Origin: an uncultured Dyadobacter sp.
GTDB lineage: Bacteria > Bacteroidota > Bacteroidia > Cytophagales > Spirosomataceae
Reading direction: 5' to 3'
Assembly (NCBI GenBank): GCA_937880795.1
Contig: CALGRQ010000276.1
Location: 1-21,279 of the forward strand
Length of the DNA stretch: 21,279 nucleotides
This document shows, in pieces, positions 13,617 to 21,279 of this stretch (within the stretch, counting starts at the first letter, position 1; each line of letters opens with the position of its first letter). The notes beneath the pieces were generated by a model. It was given only the letters and a program-made list of their open reading frames with translations. It searched no databases and was not told where the DNA came from. Position numbers and translations under genes: made by a program.

Positions 13617-15992
13617 ATGAAATCACGATTACTTCTCCTATTTCTGCTCCTGACATCCATTATGTCCATGGGACAGCAAATACCTACCTCACCCAATTAC
13701 AAGGCGCACGACCGCTTTGAACAACTGGGCACTATATTGCCTACTCCCAATACCTATCGCAACGCTTCTGGTGCGCCAGGCCGTGAGTATTGGCAACAAC
13801 GCGCCGACTACGATATTAAAGCTGAACTAGATGACGATAAGCGCAGAATCGTTGGTTCTGAAACCATCACCTTCTACAACAACTCCCCGGATGAACTGAA
13901 ATACATCTGGATGCAGCTTGACCAAAATCTTTTCAAGAAAGATGGAATTGGGGCCACTACCCGCACAGGTACTGTGAATGACAAGGGCATGAGTGTGGGG
14001 CAGTTGCAGTCACTAAATAATGGACGCGGCTCTTCTCTGGATCCAAATACAGAATATGGTTATGAAATTAAAGCTGTAAAGGACAAAGCTGGCAAAGCAC
14101 TTCCATATACCATCAACAACACCATGATGCGTATTGACCTGCCTGTATCCATGAAGCCGGGTACAAATCTGGTATTTAGCGTAGATTGGGCTTTTAATAT
14201 TACCGAATACTATGGACGTAGCGGTTACGAATATTTTCCAAAGGATGGCAACAGCAATTATTTTATTGCCCACTGGTTTCCCCGGTTGGCTCCTTATGAT
14301 GATGTGAACGGGTGGAATCACAAACAGTTTCTGGGCCAAGGAGAGTTTGCATTGATTTTCGGAAATTATAAAGTGGCACTTACTGTACCTGCCGACCACA
14401 TTGTGGCTGCCAGCGGCGAATGTCAAAATTATGCACAAGTACTTACCGCAGCCCAAAAGCAACGATTGAAGAAGGCAGAGGGTTCTAAAACCCCGGTAAT
14501 AATTGTTACCCAGGCCGAAGCTGAAAAAGCTGAAAAACGGGAGAATAAAAATCCTGGCAAAAAAACCTGGATCTATAAAGCAGATAACGTACGCGATTTT
14601 GCCTTTGCAAGCAGCCGCAAATTTATTTGGGATGCGATGCAAACAGAGCCCTATAACAACGGCAGAAAAATCTGGTCGATGTCTTTTTATCCAAAAGAAG
14701 GAAACCCACTTTGGGAACAATACTCAACCCGTGCGGTTGAGCACACGCTCAAATCATACGGAAATCGTACGTTTGAATATCCATATCCGGTAGCTATTTC
14801 TTGCCATGCAACCTCAGGTGGCGGTATGGAATATCCAATGATCAGTTACAACGGAGGCCGGCCCGAGGAAGACGGCACCTACTCGGAGGCTGTAAAATAT
14901 GGAATGATCGGGGTGATTATACACGAAGTGGGCCACAACTTTTTCCCGATGATCGTCAATTCTGATGAGCGCCAATGGGCTTGGATGGATGAAGGTTTAA
15001 ATACATTTTGTCAGTACTTGGCCGAAAAAGAATGGGACTATAACTACCCGACAAGACGAGGTGAACCCAACCAAATCACAGAATATATGTCATCAGATCC
15101 ATCGGTTCTATCTCCGATTATGACTTCTTCTGAAAACATTATTGGACTAGGGCCTAATGCCTATGCAAAACCTGCCACAGCCCTCAATATCCTTCGTGAA
15201 ACCATTATGGGTCGCGAGCTTTTCGATCATGCCTTCAAGGAGTATGCCAATCGCTGGAAATTTAAAAGTCCTACCCCGTCTGATTTCTTCAGAACCATGG
15301 AAGATGCTTCGGGTGTTGACCTGGACTGGTTCTGGAAAGGTTGGTTTTATGGCACCGAACCGGTGGATCAGGATTTGGTGAGTGTAGATTGGTTTAGCAT
15401 TGATACGCAAAATCCAGAAATCGAAAAAGAACTAGCCAGAAAACAAGCGGCTATAAAACAAGGAACCATTAGCAAACAACGCGACTTAGCCAATAAAGGC
15501 ACCACGGTTGTGGCACAAGATTCAACCATGGCTGATTTCTACAATCGTTATGATCCATTTAAAGTAACAGATGCAGACCGCCAGAAGTATGAGCAATATT
15601 TGGCTAGCCTTTCGCAAAGCGAACGTGATTTGGTTACGGGAAATCCTAACTTTTACACCTTAACTATAAAAAACAAAGGTGGATTGGTGATGCCAGTAAT
15701 TGTAAAGATGGATTTTGAAGATGGTACAGACTCCACCGTTGTTTTCCCTGCTGAAATCTGGAGATTCAATGACAGCCAGGTGAACAAGGTATTAACCACC
15801 AAAAAGAAAGTGGTTCAATGGACCTTAGATCCTTACTTCCAGATCGCTGACATCGATACGGGCAACAACACTTTTCCACGCGTTGCGAAACCAACCCGCT
15901 TTCAGATCTTCAAACAGCAACAATTACGCCGACCAGCCAATCCAATGCAAACAGAAGGGGCTGGAAAACTCGGAACTACACCCAGAAATTAA
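13617..15992 (+). CDS. Exported M1 family aminopeptidase
   Basis: A 791-residue protein with a signal peptide (MKSRLLLLFLLLTSIMSMGQ). The N-terminal beta domain (DIKAELDDDKRRIVGSETIT, then YIWMQLDQNLF) is typical of M1 enzymes. The substrate-anchoring motif is GGGMEY (401-406) in place of GAMEN. The zinc site is HEVGH (436-440) plus E459 in WMDEGLNTF. The remainder is helical, then a C-terminal beta region ending without a type IX sorting domain. It should trim N-terminal residues from peptides in the periplasm or at the envelope. It is the last gene before a terminator and lies 68 bp after the HupE-like gene. Confidence 0.9.
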   Translation: MKSRLLLLFLLLTSIMSMGQQIPTSPNYKAHDRFEQLGTILPTPNTYRNASGAPGREYWQQRADYDIKAELDDDKRRIVGSETITFYNNSPDELKYIWMQLDQNLFKKDGIGATTRTGTVNDKGMSVGQLQSLNNGRGSSLDPNTEYGYEIKAVKDKAGKALPYTINNTMMRIDLPVSMKPGTNLVFSVDWAFNITEYYGRSGYEYFPKDGNSNYFIAHWFPRLAPYDDVNGWNHKQFLGQGEFALIFGNYKVALTVPADHIVAASGECQNYAQVLTAAQKQRLKKAEGSKTPVIIVTQAEAEKAEKRENKNPGKKTWIYKADNVRDFAFASSRKFIWDAMQTEPYNNGRKIWSMSFYPKEGNPLWEQYSTRAVEHTLKSYGNRTFEYPYPVAISCHATSGGGMEYPMISYNGGRPEEDGTYSEAVKYGMIGVIIHEVGHNFFPMIVNSDERQWAWMDEGLNTFCQYLAEKEWDYNYPTRRGEPNQITEYMSSDPSVLSPIMTSSENIIGLGPNAYAKPATALNILRETIMGRELFDHAFKEYANRWKFKSPTPSDFFRTMEDASGVDLDWFWKGWFYGTEPVDQDLVSVDWFSIDTQNPEIEKELARKQAAIKQGTISKQRDLANKGTTVVAQDSTMADFYNRYDPFKVTDADRQKYEQYLASLSQSERDLVTGNPNFYTLTIKNKGGLVMPVIVKMDFEDGTDSTVVFPAEIWRFNDSQVNKVLTTKKKVVQWTLDPYFQIADIDTGNNTFPRVAKPTRFQIFKQQQLRRPANPMQTEGAGKLGTTPRN

Positions 15993-16005
15993 GTTTTTAA
16001 ATACC

Positions 16006-16045
16006 AAAAAGAATCCTTTCGAACATACCGGAAGGATTCTTTTTT
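16006..16045 (+). terminator. Terminator of the M1 peptidase gene
   Basis: AAAAAGAATCCTT (16006-16018) and AAGGATTCTTTTT (16032-16044) form a 13-bp stem with a 13-nt loop, ending in six T residues (16040-16045). The A-run on the left would also let it work on the minus strand. Confidence 0.85.
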
Positions 16046-16159
16046 GCATATTGGGTTTTCAGAAACAAGAAAAAAAACATCTCTGGATACTGGCCCAAAC
16101 AGCCAAAGTAGTTGTAGGTTTATAGGAAGGGTTACAAAACGTTTAAATTTTAACATGAA

Positions 16160-17119
16160 ATGATGAATATTGTTTTTCTTGATGGCTATACTTTAAATCC
16201 CGGTGATCTGGATTGGCAACCAATTCGAACACTAGGGAATACCACCATTTATGACAGAACAGCGAAAGATGAAATCATTGAGCGGGCACAGCATGCTGAT
16301 GCTATATTGGTGAATAAAGTAATTTTGTCAGCAGATATCTTAGCGCAACTTCCTAGGCTAAAATATATAGGTGTTGCCGCCACAGGCTACAACAATATTG
16401 ATATCCAGGCCGCAAAACAACGTAACATCATCGTTACAAATGTAAAGGCATATGGGCCTGCTTCCGTAGCGCAACATACGTTTGCTTTATTACTCGCTTT
16501 GGTAAACCGGATAGAAACACATAGCCAAAGCGTTTTTAATGGCGATTGGTCTTCCTCTGCCGATTTTGCATACTGGAAAACCCCACTCACCGAACTGGCC
16601 GGAAAAACCATTGGCTTAGTTGGACTGGGGGACATAGGTTCCCAAGTGGCCGCGATAGCTCAGGCATTTGGAATGAAGGTGATCGCATATCGTAAAAATC
16701 CGATGCTTACCGCCAATACCAATATTACAATGGTTTCTCTTGATGATCTATTTAAGCATAGTGATGTGGTGAGCTTACATTGCCCGTTAACGGAAGAAAC
16801 CAAAGGATTAATCAACACAAAAACACTGGCTAGTATGAAGCCGACGGCTCTTCTACTTAATACAGGAAGGGGGCCATTAATTCAAGAAGCGGAGCTTGCA
16901 CAAGCCCTTGCGGCCGGCACGATCGGTGGTGCCGGATTGGACGTGCTTTCCACCGAACCACCTGCGGCTGACAATCCATTACTTTCGGCTCCGAACTGCG
17001 TAATTACCCCTCACGTTGCATGGGCTACGCTGGAAGCTAGACAGCGTTTATTACAGATGGTTTCGGAGCATTTAAAAGCATTCCAGAACGGAACACCTCA
17101 AAGTGTAGTGTCGCAATAA
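16160..17119 (+). CDS. D-2-hydroxyacid dehydrogenase (glycerate dehydrogenase-like)
   Basis: A 319-residue NAD(P)-dependent oxidoreductase of full length. It starts at ATG 16160 (MMNIVFLDGY), or equally 16163. Motifs are the nucleotide-binding GLVGLGDIGSQVA (152-164), catalytic R237 in NTGRGPL, E266 in LDVLSTEPP and H285 in ITPHVAWAT. The HVAW form of the His motif and the start VFLDGYTLNPGDLDW are typical of the glycerate dehydrogenase / hydroxypyruvate reductase subgroup, but the exact 2-oxoacid cannot be fixed by sequence alone. It is cytoplasmic. It has its own transcript, between the M1 terminator and a convergent kinase gene. Confidence 0.9.
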   Translation: MMNIVFLDGYTLNPGDLDWQPIRTLGNTTIYDRTAKDEIIERAQHADAILVNKVILSADILAQLPRLKYIGVAATGYNNIDIQAAKQRNIIVTNVKAYGPASVAQHTFALLLALVNRIETHSQSVFNGDWSSSADFAYWKTPLTELAGKTIGLVGLGDIGSQVAAIAQAFGMKVIAYRKNPMLTANTNITMVSLDDLFKHSDVVSLHCPLTEETKGLINTKTLASMKPTALLLNTGRGPLIQEAELAQALAAGTIGGAGLDVLSTEPPAADNPLLSAPNCVITPHVAWATLEARQRLLQMVSEHLKAFQNGTPQSVVSQ

Positions 17120-17128
17120 ACATTGTTT

Positions 17129-17164
17129 TGTAGGGAGTGAATCTTTCCGATTATTCTCCCTACA
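17129..17164. terminator. Hairpin between convergent genes
   Basis: TGTAGGGAG (17129-17137) and CTCCCTACA (17156-17164) form a perfect 9-bp stem with an 18-nt loop in the 57-bp gap between the dehydrogenase and kinase stops. Neither side has a T-run, so it may end transcripts from both sides only partially or act as a 3' end stabiliser. Confidence 0.5.
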
Positions 17165-17176
17165 TCTATATGGCTA

Positions 17177-18469
17177 CTACCATACCGACTTATAGTGCCG
17201 GGTAGGCAACGTGATCACAAATTCTGCCCCCTCTCCTTCTCTACCTATTGCCTCGATAGTCCCCTGGTGTTTATCAATAATTTTGCGGGTTGTTGCCAAC
17301 CCAATCCCCGCTCCCTCATATTTTCCTCCACTATTAAGCCGTTGAAAAAGAGAAAATATCTTCTCCCCGTGTTTACCGTTGAAGCCAATTCCGTTATCTG
17401 AAATGATAATAGTACTAAGCTCGCGGGCTTCGTCGGCACTACCACTTATTGAAATGCAAGGCGTTTCTGAATCTTTTGAAAACTTAAGCGCATTACTGAT
17501 CAGATTTTGAAACACCTGTCTCATCTGAGCTATATTGACCTCAATGACGGGTAATTTACCAACGGATATTTGCGCTTTCTTTTCTGCGATAACCATTTCA
17601 TAGTCGTCCAACACTTCGTCCACTATATCATTCAGATTAGCCAAAACAAAGGTGTTCATATTCGAAGAAACCCGAGAATAATTGAGTATTTCAAATATCA
17701 TCGATTTCATTCTGGCCGAGGATGCGATAATCTTATCCAGAAGAATGGAGCCATCCGCAGTGAATTCGGCATGGTGTTTATCTTTTAGCAAGGTGGCGAA
17801 CATTTGCATTTTTCGCAGAGGCTCCTGTAAATCATGAGAGGCCACCGATGCGAACTCCTGCAAGTCGCTATTACGGGTTTCCAATTCCAAATTATTATGG
17901 ACCAGCCTCTGATTGCTTAATAGCAAATCTTCCTCTGTGCTACGATGTTGAGTTAGATCCGTCATCATCACAGCCAGTTCGTGATCATTCACCGCAAAAA
18001 CAGAAAGCCTCATTGGATTTAATTCACCCCCACTCGCTCTCACATCCATCACTACACTACAAGGCTGTGATTTCCCCTTCATCAAAGTTTCGATCAAAGC
18101 GGACGTATGGATAGACTCAATAAACGAGCTAAAAGGTAACCCTATAATCTTATTAAATGGCAGCCCTAAAATATCTGCAAATTTTTCGTTAGCATAAAGT
18201 ATTTCCCCATTATGATCAAGTAGTACCACTCCTTGGTTCATTTTCTCTACAATAGCCTGCGCATTTGAATACAAGGATGAGGATTTATCGGAATTGACCC
18301 TATTAGCCTGATATACAATTTGCATATGATGATGATCGACCGGAACTGGTTCGGGGGCTATCCCAGCGTCTTTCAATTGCCTACGCAAATGATGATTTTC
18401 GATCTCTAACTCCCGATACGTTTTCAACTCTTTCATTCCAGCCAAACTAAATCTTAAGGTATTGATCAT
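17177..18469 (-). CDS. Soluble PAS-domain sensor histidine kinase
   Basis: A 430-residue protein without TM segments or signal peptide, so cytoplasmic. It begins with a charged probable coiled coil (ELKTYRELEIENHHLRRQLK), followed by a PAS domain at ~68-172 (MNQGVVLLDHNGEILYANEK). The dimerisation helix has the phospho-acceptor H212 in FASVASHDLQEPLRKM. The ATPase domain has the N-box VFQNLISNALKFSK (319-332), DNGIGF (358-363) and GAGIGLATTRKII (386-398). All kinase motifs are intact. No response regulator lies beside it, so it is an orphan kinase or phosphorelay input. The start is uncertain: ATG 18469, or ATG 18436 (MKELKTYREL), which is favoured if the box at 18476-18483 is the promoter. 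Confidence 0.88.
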   Translation of the reverse strand: MINTLRFSLAGMKELKTYRELEIENHHLRRQLKDAGIAPEPVPVDHHHMQIVYQANRVNSDKSSSLYSNAQAIVEKMNQGVVLLDHNGEILYANEKFADILGLPFNKIIGLPFSSFIESIHTSALIETLMKGKSQPCSVVMDVRASGGELNPMRLSVFAVNDHELAVMMTDLTQHRSTEEDLLLSNQRLVHNNLELETRNSDLQEFASVASHDLQEPLRKMQMFATLLKDKHHAEFTADGSILLDKIIASSARMKSMIFEILNYSRVSSNMNTFVLANLNDIVDEVLDDYEMVIAEKKAQISVGKLPVIEVNIAQMRQVFQNLISNALKFSKDSETPCISISGSADEARELSTIIISDNGIGFNGKHGEKIFSLFQRLNSGGKYEGAGIGLATTRKIIDKHQGTIEAIGREGEGAEFVITLPTRHYKSVW

Positions 18470-18861
18470 GATTCGCAGAAATACATTTGAACTCCTAAAT
18501 GATTCCGGTATTCATTTTTTAATATCGAGTCACTAGGAAAACTATTAAAAACTTATGTAAAAGTTTAAAAAACACAACAAACTCAAAATTTATAATAAGC
18601 AAATTGGATTAACATAAAACAATTATGCCGTAGATTATTCCACTAGCCTATATACAAAAAAAAACAGGCGTTGGAATTTTCCAACGCCTGTAATATTTAT
18701 CACCGGGGAACCTGCTACTAACCGGGTAAGCCAAATGGCAGATTCCTTTCAACTAAACTTTAAACTGCAAGATACTCCGTTTCTATCACTTCAATTTCCA
18801 TCGTTCTTAATTCTAATGTAAATTTAATCGACCTAAAATTGGAGCCAATTGCCGTCCGGTC
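18470..18861 (-). other. 392-bp non-coding gap: kinase upstream region and susD 3' UTR
   Basis: Holds no credible gene. 18470-18654 is AT-rich DNA that must carry the kinase promoter; the only candidate is TATTTCTG (18483-18476, one mismatch to TAnnTTTG). 18655-18691 is the SusCD terminator. 18692-18861 is an unusually long 3' UTR for susD. It contains an imperfect hairpin, GGAACCTGC (18707-18715) against GCAGATTCC (18738-18746), with GC-rich CCGG elements inside. A 13-codon minus-strand frame (MEIEVIETEY) is too short to call. Confidence 0.5.
18655..18691 (-). terminator. Strong terminator of the SusCD unit
   Basis: A 13-bp perfect stem ACAGGCGTTGGAA (18664-18676) / TTCCAACGCCTGT (18679-18691) around TT, followed on the minus strand by a nine-T run. 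It ends the susC-susD transcript about 170 bp past the susD stop and isolates the kinase gene downstream. Confidence 0.9.
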
Positions 18862-20463
18862 TTAGTAATTAGGATTTTGAACAATTGATCCACCGGATCT
18901 GTCAATTTCAGTTTGTGGAATTGGGAATACTTCATTTTTCCCAGCTGTATAATTTCCACCCTTTCCATTCGAAAGCGGCTTCGCCGAATAAGCTTTCATG
19001 GTCGTTACCAATGAATTCCAACGAATAAGGTCATATAAGCGGTGGTATTCCATAGCCAATTCCACACGACGTTCGTGACGCACAGCCTTACGCAAATCAT
19101 CTGTAGGTTTCACATCGGCAAGTGGCGTATTAGCAATTTTAGTGATGCGAGACACCGCCTCAGAATCCTTGCGAGAACTGCCAGATGCACGCTTGCGAAC
19201 CAGGTTGATATATGTAGCCGCTTCCTGCTTATCTCCTCCACTTTCAATTAAACCTTCTGCATACATCAACAAGACGTCAGCATAGCGAATTGGATGGTAA
19301 GTCCATGCATCATTTCCCCAACCTTGGCCACGACGAGACTCCGGAAGGTAAACTTTACGGTTGTGGTATCCTGTGTTTGGATATGTAGAGAAGTCAAGAA
19401 TCTCCTGCGTAGCATTCACTTTAGGGAATATATCGCCAGACTGCAAGATTGTATAAAGCAAACGTGGGTCTCCTGGCTCAAATTCGTTCACCAGATCCTG
19501 CGTTGGCAAATCAAAGCCCCATCCACCAGTTGCACCACGTGGTGAGCAGTAAACAGGTGTCGTACTTCCATAAATTGGTACAGCAGGATCATCGCCCATA
19601 ATGATCGAGAATACGGCTTCTTTCGTCTTGTATCCATTTTGCAAGAAGATCTCCTGGAACTCCGGGTGCAATGCATAAGCATTAGAATCAATTACTTTCT
19701 TAGCAGCATCCTTTGCCTTAGCGTACAACGACTGATCGTCCTTGGCAAAGAACAAATACGTACGAGCCAAAAGTGCCCATGCAGCCTCCTGAGTAGCTCT
19801 ACCTATTTCAGTAGCCTGGATTGACTTTGCAGAAAGCATATCCGGGTTATTTGCAGCAGCAAGAAGTTCGGCTTCAATAAACGTAAACATCTCCTTGCTA
19901 GAAACCCGTACTAGTTTATTGCGGTCATCTACCGTCAACGTTTTCGTTACCAAAGGAACACCACCGTATACACGAGCAAGTTCAAAATAGAACATAGCAC
20001 GTAAGAAACGGATTTCAGCGATATATCGGTTTTTCAATTCAGGCGCAAGTGGCGAGCCAGAAGCATCGATCAAATTCGCATCTGGCAAACGCTCTAATCC
20101 TACGTTGCAATTTCCGATGGCATTGTAACGTGCCGACCAGAAACCTTGCAAAGTTTCGTTGGAAGAGATGGTTCTACCAAAGCCAAGATCCGTTACAAAT
20201 GGACGGTCACCTGCATCCGAGCCACCTTTATCGGCATCATCGGTAGCCATGTTACCTAATTCGGCACGAGCGGCCTCATATCCCCAAAAGTCGTTAAATC
20301 CTCGGTAACAAGTTACGAGTGTTTTAAAACCTGCGTCTGGTGATTTATAAAATGTTTCGTCGGTTAGGTTTCCTGGGGGTGTACGATCCAGGAAGTCATC
20401 CGAGCAAGACGTTCCGAACAAAGTAAGTGCCGAAACGAAAAGTATTTGCGTCAGTTTTTTCAT
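18862..20463 (-). CDS. RagB/SusD family nutrient-uptake lipoprotein
   Basis: A 533-residue protein from the ATG at 20463 (MKKLTQILFVSALTLFGTSC); the open frame continues upstream, but that part is the intergenic spacer. The lipid-bearing Cys20 is followed by SDDFLDRTPPGNLTDETFYK, the hallmark SusD start, with acidic residues that fit surface export. Further family motifs are YNAIGNCNVGLERL, EIRFLRAMFYFELARVYGGV, TQEAAWALLARTYLFF (TPR-like helix), WTYHPIRYADVLLMYAEGLI and RRVELAMEYHRLYDLIRW, with a C-terminal VFPIPQTEIDRSGGSIVQNP. SusD lids the SusC barrel and binds the substrate, usually a glycan. The gene follows susC by 46 bp. No glycosidase is in the window, so the substrate is unknown. 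Confidence 0.95.
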   Translation of the reverse strand: MKKLTQILFVSALTLFGTSCSDDFLDRTPPGNLTDETFYKSPDAGFKTLVTCYRGFNDFWGYEAARAELGNMATDDADKGGSDAGDRPFVTDLGFGRTISSNETLQGFWSARYNAIGNCNVGLERLPDANLIDASGSPLAPELKNRYIAEIRFLRAMFYFELARVYGGVPLVTKTLTVDDRNKLVRVSSKEMFTFIEAELLAAANNPDMLSAKSIQATEIGRATQEAAWALLARTYLFFAKDDQSLYAKAKDAAKKVIDSNAYALHPEFQEIFLQNGYKTKEAVFSIIMGDDPAVPIYGSTTPVYCSPRGATGGWGFDLPTQDLVNEFEPGDPRLLYTILQSGDIFPKVNATQEILDFSTYPNTGYHNRKVYLPESRRGQGWGNDAWTYHPIRYADVLLMYAEGLIESGGDKQEAATYINLVRKRASGSSRKDSEAVSRITKIANTPLADVKPTDDLRKAVRHERRVELAMEYHRLYDLIRWNSLVTTMKAYSAKPLSNGKGGNYTAGKNEVFPIPQTEIDRSGGSIVQNPNY

Positions 20464-20509
20464 TTTGTATTCTGTATTTAAGAATGACACCATTTAAATG
20501 GAATAGGGC

Positions 20510-21279
20510 TTAGAATTTTGCATTAACACCGAACAACCACGTACGTGCTTGTGGGAAGAATCCCTGATCGATACCCGTTAACTTCGGATCTGTTGCACCC
20601 ATTTCCGGATCAAGTCCTGTGTACTTGGTAATCGTGAAAAGGTTTTGAGCACCTACGTAGAATCTTACATTTTTAATTTTCGCTTTTTCCAGCATTAGCG
20701 ATGGAAGGCTGTAACCAATTTGTAAGTTCTTCATACGCATGTAAGAACCATCTTCTACAAAGTATTCTGAAACGTTGGTATTCAAACCAGCATTTTGAGA
20801 AATTTTATAGTACTCATTTGTACTTCCTGCACCATTCCAGGCTTTTTCAAGATATCCCTTAGGCGCGTTGTACCAGCCCGTTCCAGCTTCTGTATCGTAA
20901 CGCAAGATGTTCATGACGTCATTACCTTGTGAACCCTGCATAAATGCACTAATATCAAATCCTTTATAGCTTGCATTTAATGTAAGACCATAGATAAAAT
21001 CCGGCCATGGATTACCAATTTTGGTACGGTCATCCGCGTTCAATAAATTATCTCCATTGATATTTCTGAAACGAATATCACCCGCTGTTGAAAGACCTTT
21101 TTGTACACTTGCATTCACTTCGTCAGGCGTTTGGAAAATACCGTCCGTCAACCATCCGTAGTAGTAACCCACTGGCATTCCTACTTCTGTTTTTGTGAAC
21201 GTTTGTCCCAAGTGAGCCGTAGAATAGATTGGCTCTCCACCTCCTAGCGTAGTCACCTCGTTGGTGAATGTTGACAAAG
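20510..21279 (-). CDS. SusC/RagA family TonB-linked outer membrane protein, C-terminal part (runs off the right edge)
   Basis: The last 256 codons of the barrel; the frame stays open to the window edge, so the N-terminus, plug and signal lie outside. Characteristic SusC C-terminal blocks are seen: VGYYYGWLTDGIFQT, GDIRFRNINGD, RTKIGNPWPDFIYGLTLNAS, YKGFDISAFMQGSQGNDVMN, FVEDGSYMRMKNLQIGYSLP, VRFYVGAQNLFTITKYTGLD, and a terminal Phe (FGVNAKF). It is the transporter of the SusCD complex. A TTG at 21277 that could be mistaken for a start is internal. Confidence 0.95.
   Translation of the reverse strand, partial: LSTFTNEVTTLGGGEPIYSTAHLGQTFTKTEVGMPVGYYYGWLTDGIFQTPDEVNASVQKGLSTAGDIRFRNINGDNLLNADDRTKIGNPWPDFIYGLTLNASYKGFDISAFMQGSQGNDVMNILRYDTEAGTGWYNAPKGYLEKAWNGAGSTNEYYKISQNAGLNTNVSEYFVEDGSYMRMKNLQIGYSLPSLMLEKAKIKNVRFYVGAQNLFTITKYTGLDPEMGATDPKLTGIDQGFFPQARTWLFGVNAKF

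Noticed and set aside
14013..14720. Minus-strand frame of 235 codons inside the M1 peptidase
   Set aside because: It is a shadow of the peptidase gene, with no domain features and no start context.
18482..18489. Exact TACATTTG box on the plus strand suggesting an antisense or small RNA
   Set aside because: No plus-strand gene or clear plus-strand terminator with a T-run follows, and the motif is short enough to occur by chance.

Overview
The window looks like the chromosome of a Bacteroidota member, most likely in the Cytophagales (for example a Dyadobacter-like genus). The evidence is a type IX secretion sortase (PorU), a SusC/SusD pair, a second TonB-dependent receptor with an N-terminal carboxypeptidase-regulatory-like domain, lipoproteins with acidic residues after the lipid-bearing Cys, a geranylgeranylglyceryl-phosphate synthase homologue, and promoter boxes of the Bacteroidota type (TAnnTTTG). 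The genus is inferred and was not tested. No tRNA, rRNA, CRISPR array, insertion sequence or prophage was seen.

Left part (1-6640, all on the minus strand). Read in the direction of transcription, a histidine leader/attenuator precedes hisH, hisA, hisF and hisIE. These supply the central imidazole-forming steps of histidine synthesis. Downstream come a PF04020-type four-TM membrane protein, a Holin-X-like membrane protein, an unknown membrane-associated protein, a GGGP synthase, a tiny low-complexity lipoprotein with its own promoter and terminator, a SprT-like putative metalloprotease, and the start of porU, which runs off the left edge. hisG, hisD, hisC and hisB are not in the window.

Middle part (6847-17119, plus strand). 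An exported M14 zinc carboxypeptidase is followed by a TonB-dependent receptor with a surface-type beta-helix-like lipoprotein (a two-gene unit with a recognisable promoter and a strong terminator), a HupE/UreJ-like permease, an exported M1 aminopeptidase with a terminator, and a D-2-hydroxyacid dehydrogenase.

Right part (17177-21279, minus strand). A soluble PAS histidine kinase converges on the dehydrogenase. Upstream of it are a strong terminator, a SusD lipoprotein and the C-terminal part of its SusC partner, which runs off the right edge.

The best find is the region 6487-6640. It holds an unannotated histidine leader peptide of 21 residues with four His codons in a seven-codon stretch. 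It also has a pause hairpin with 14-bp perfect arms, an antiterminator of two 22-nt arms that invades the terminator stem, and an intrinsic terminator 74 bp upstream of hisH. The promoter -7 box ends only 4 nt before the leader ATG, so the leader may be translated from a leaderless mRNA.
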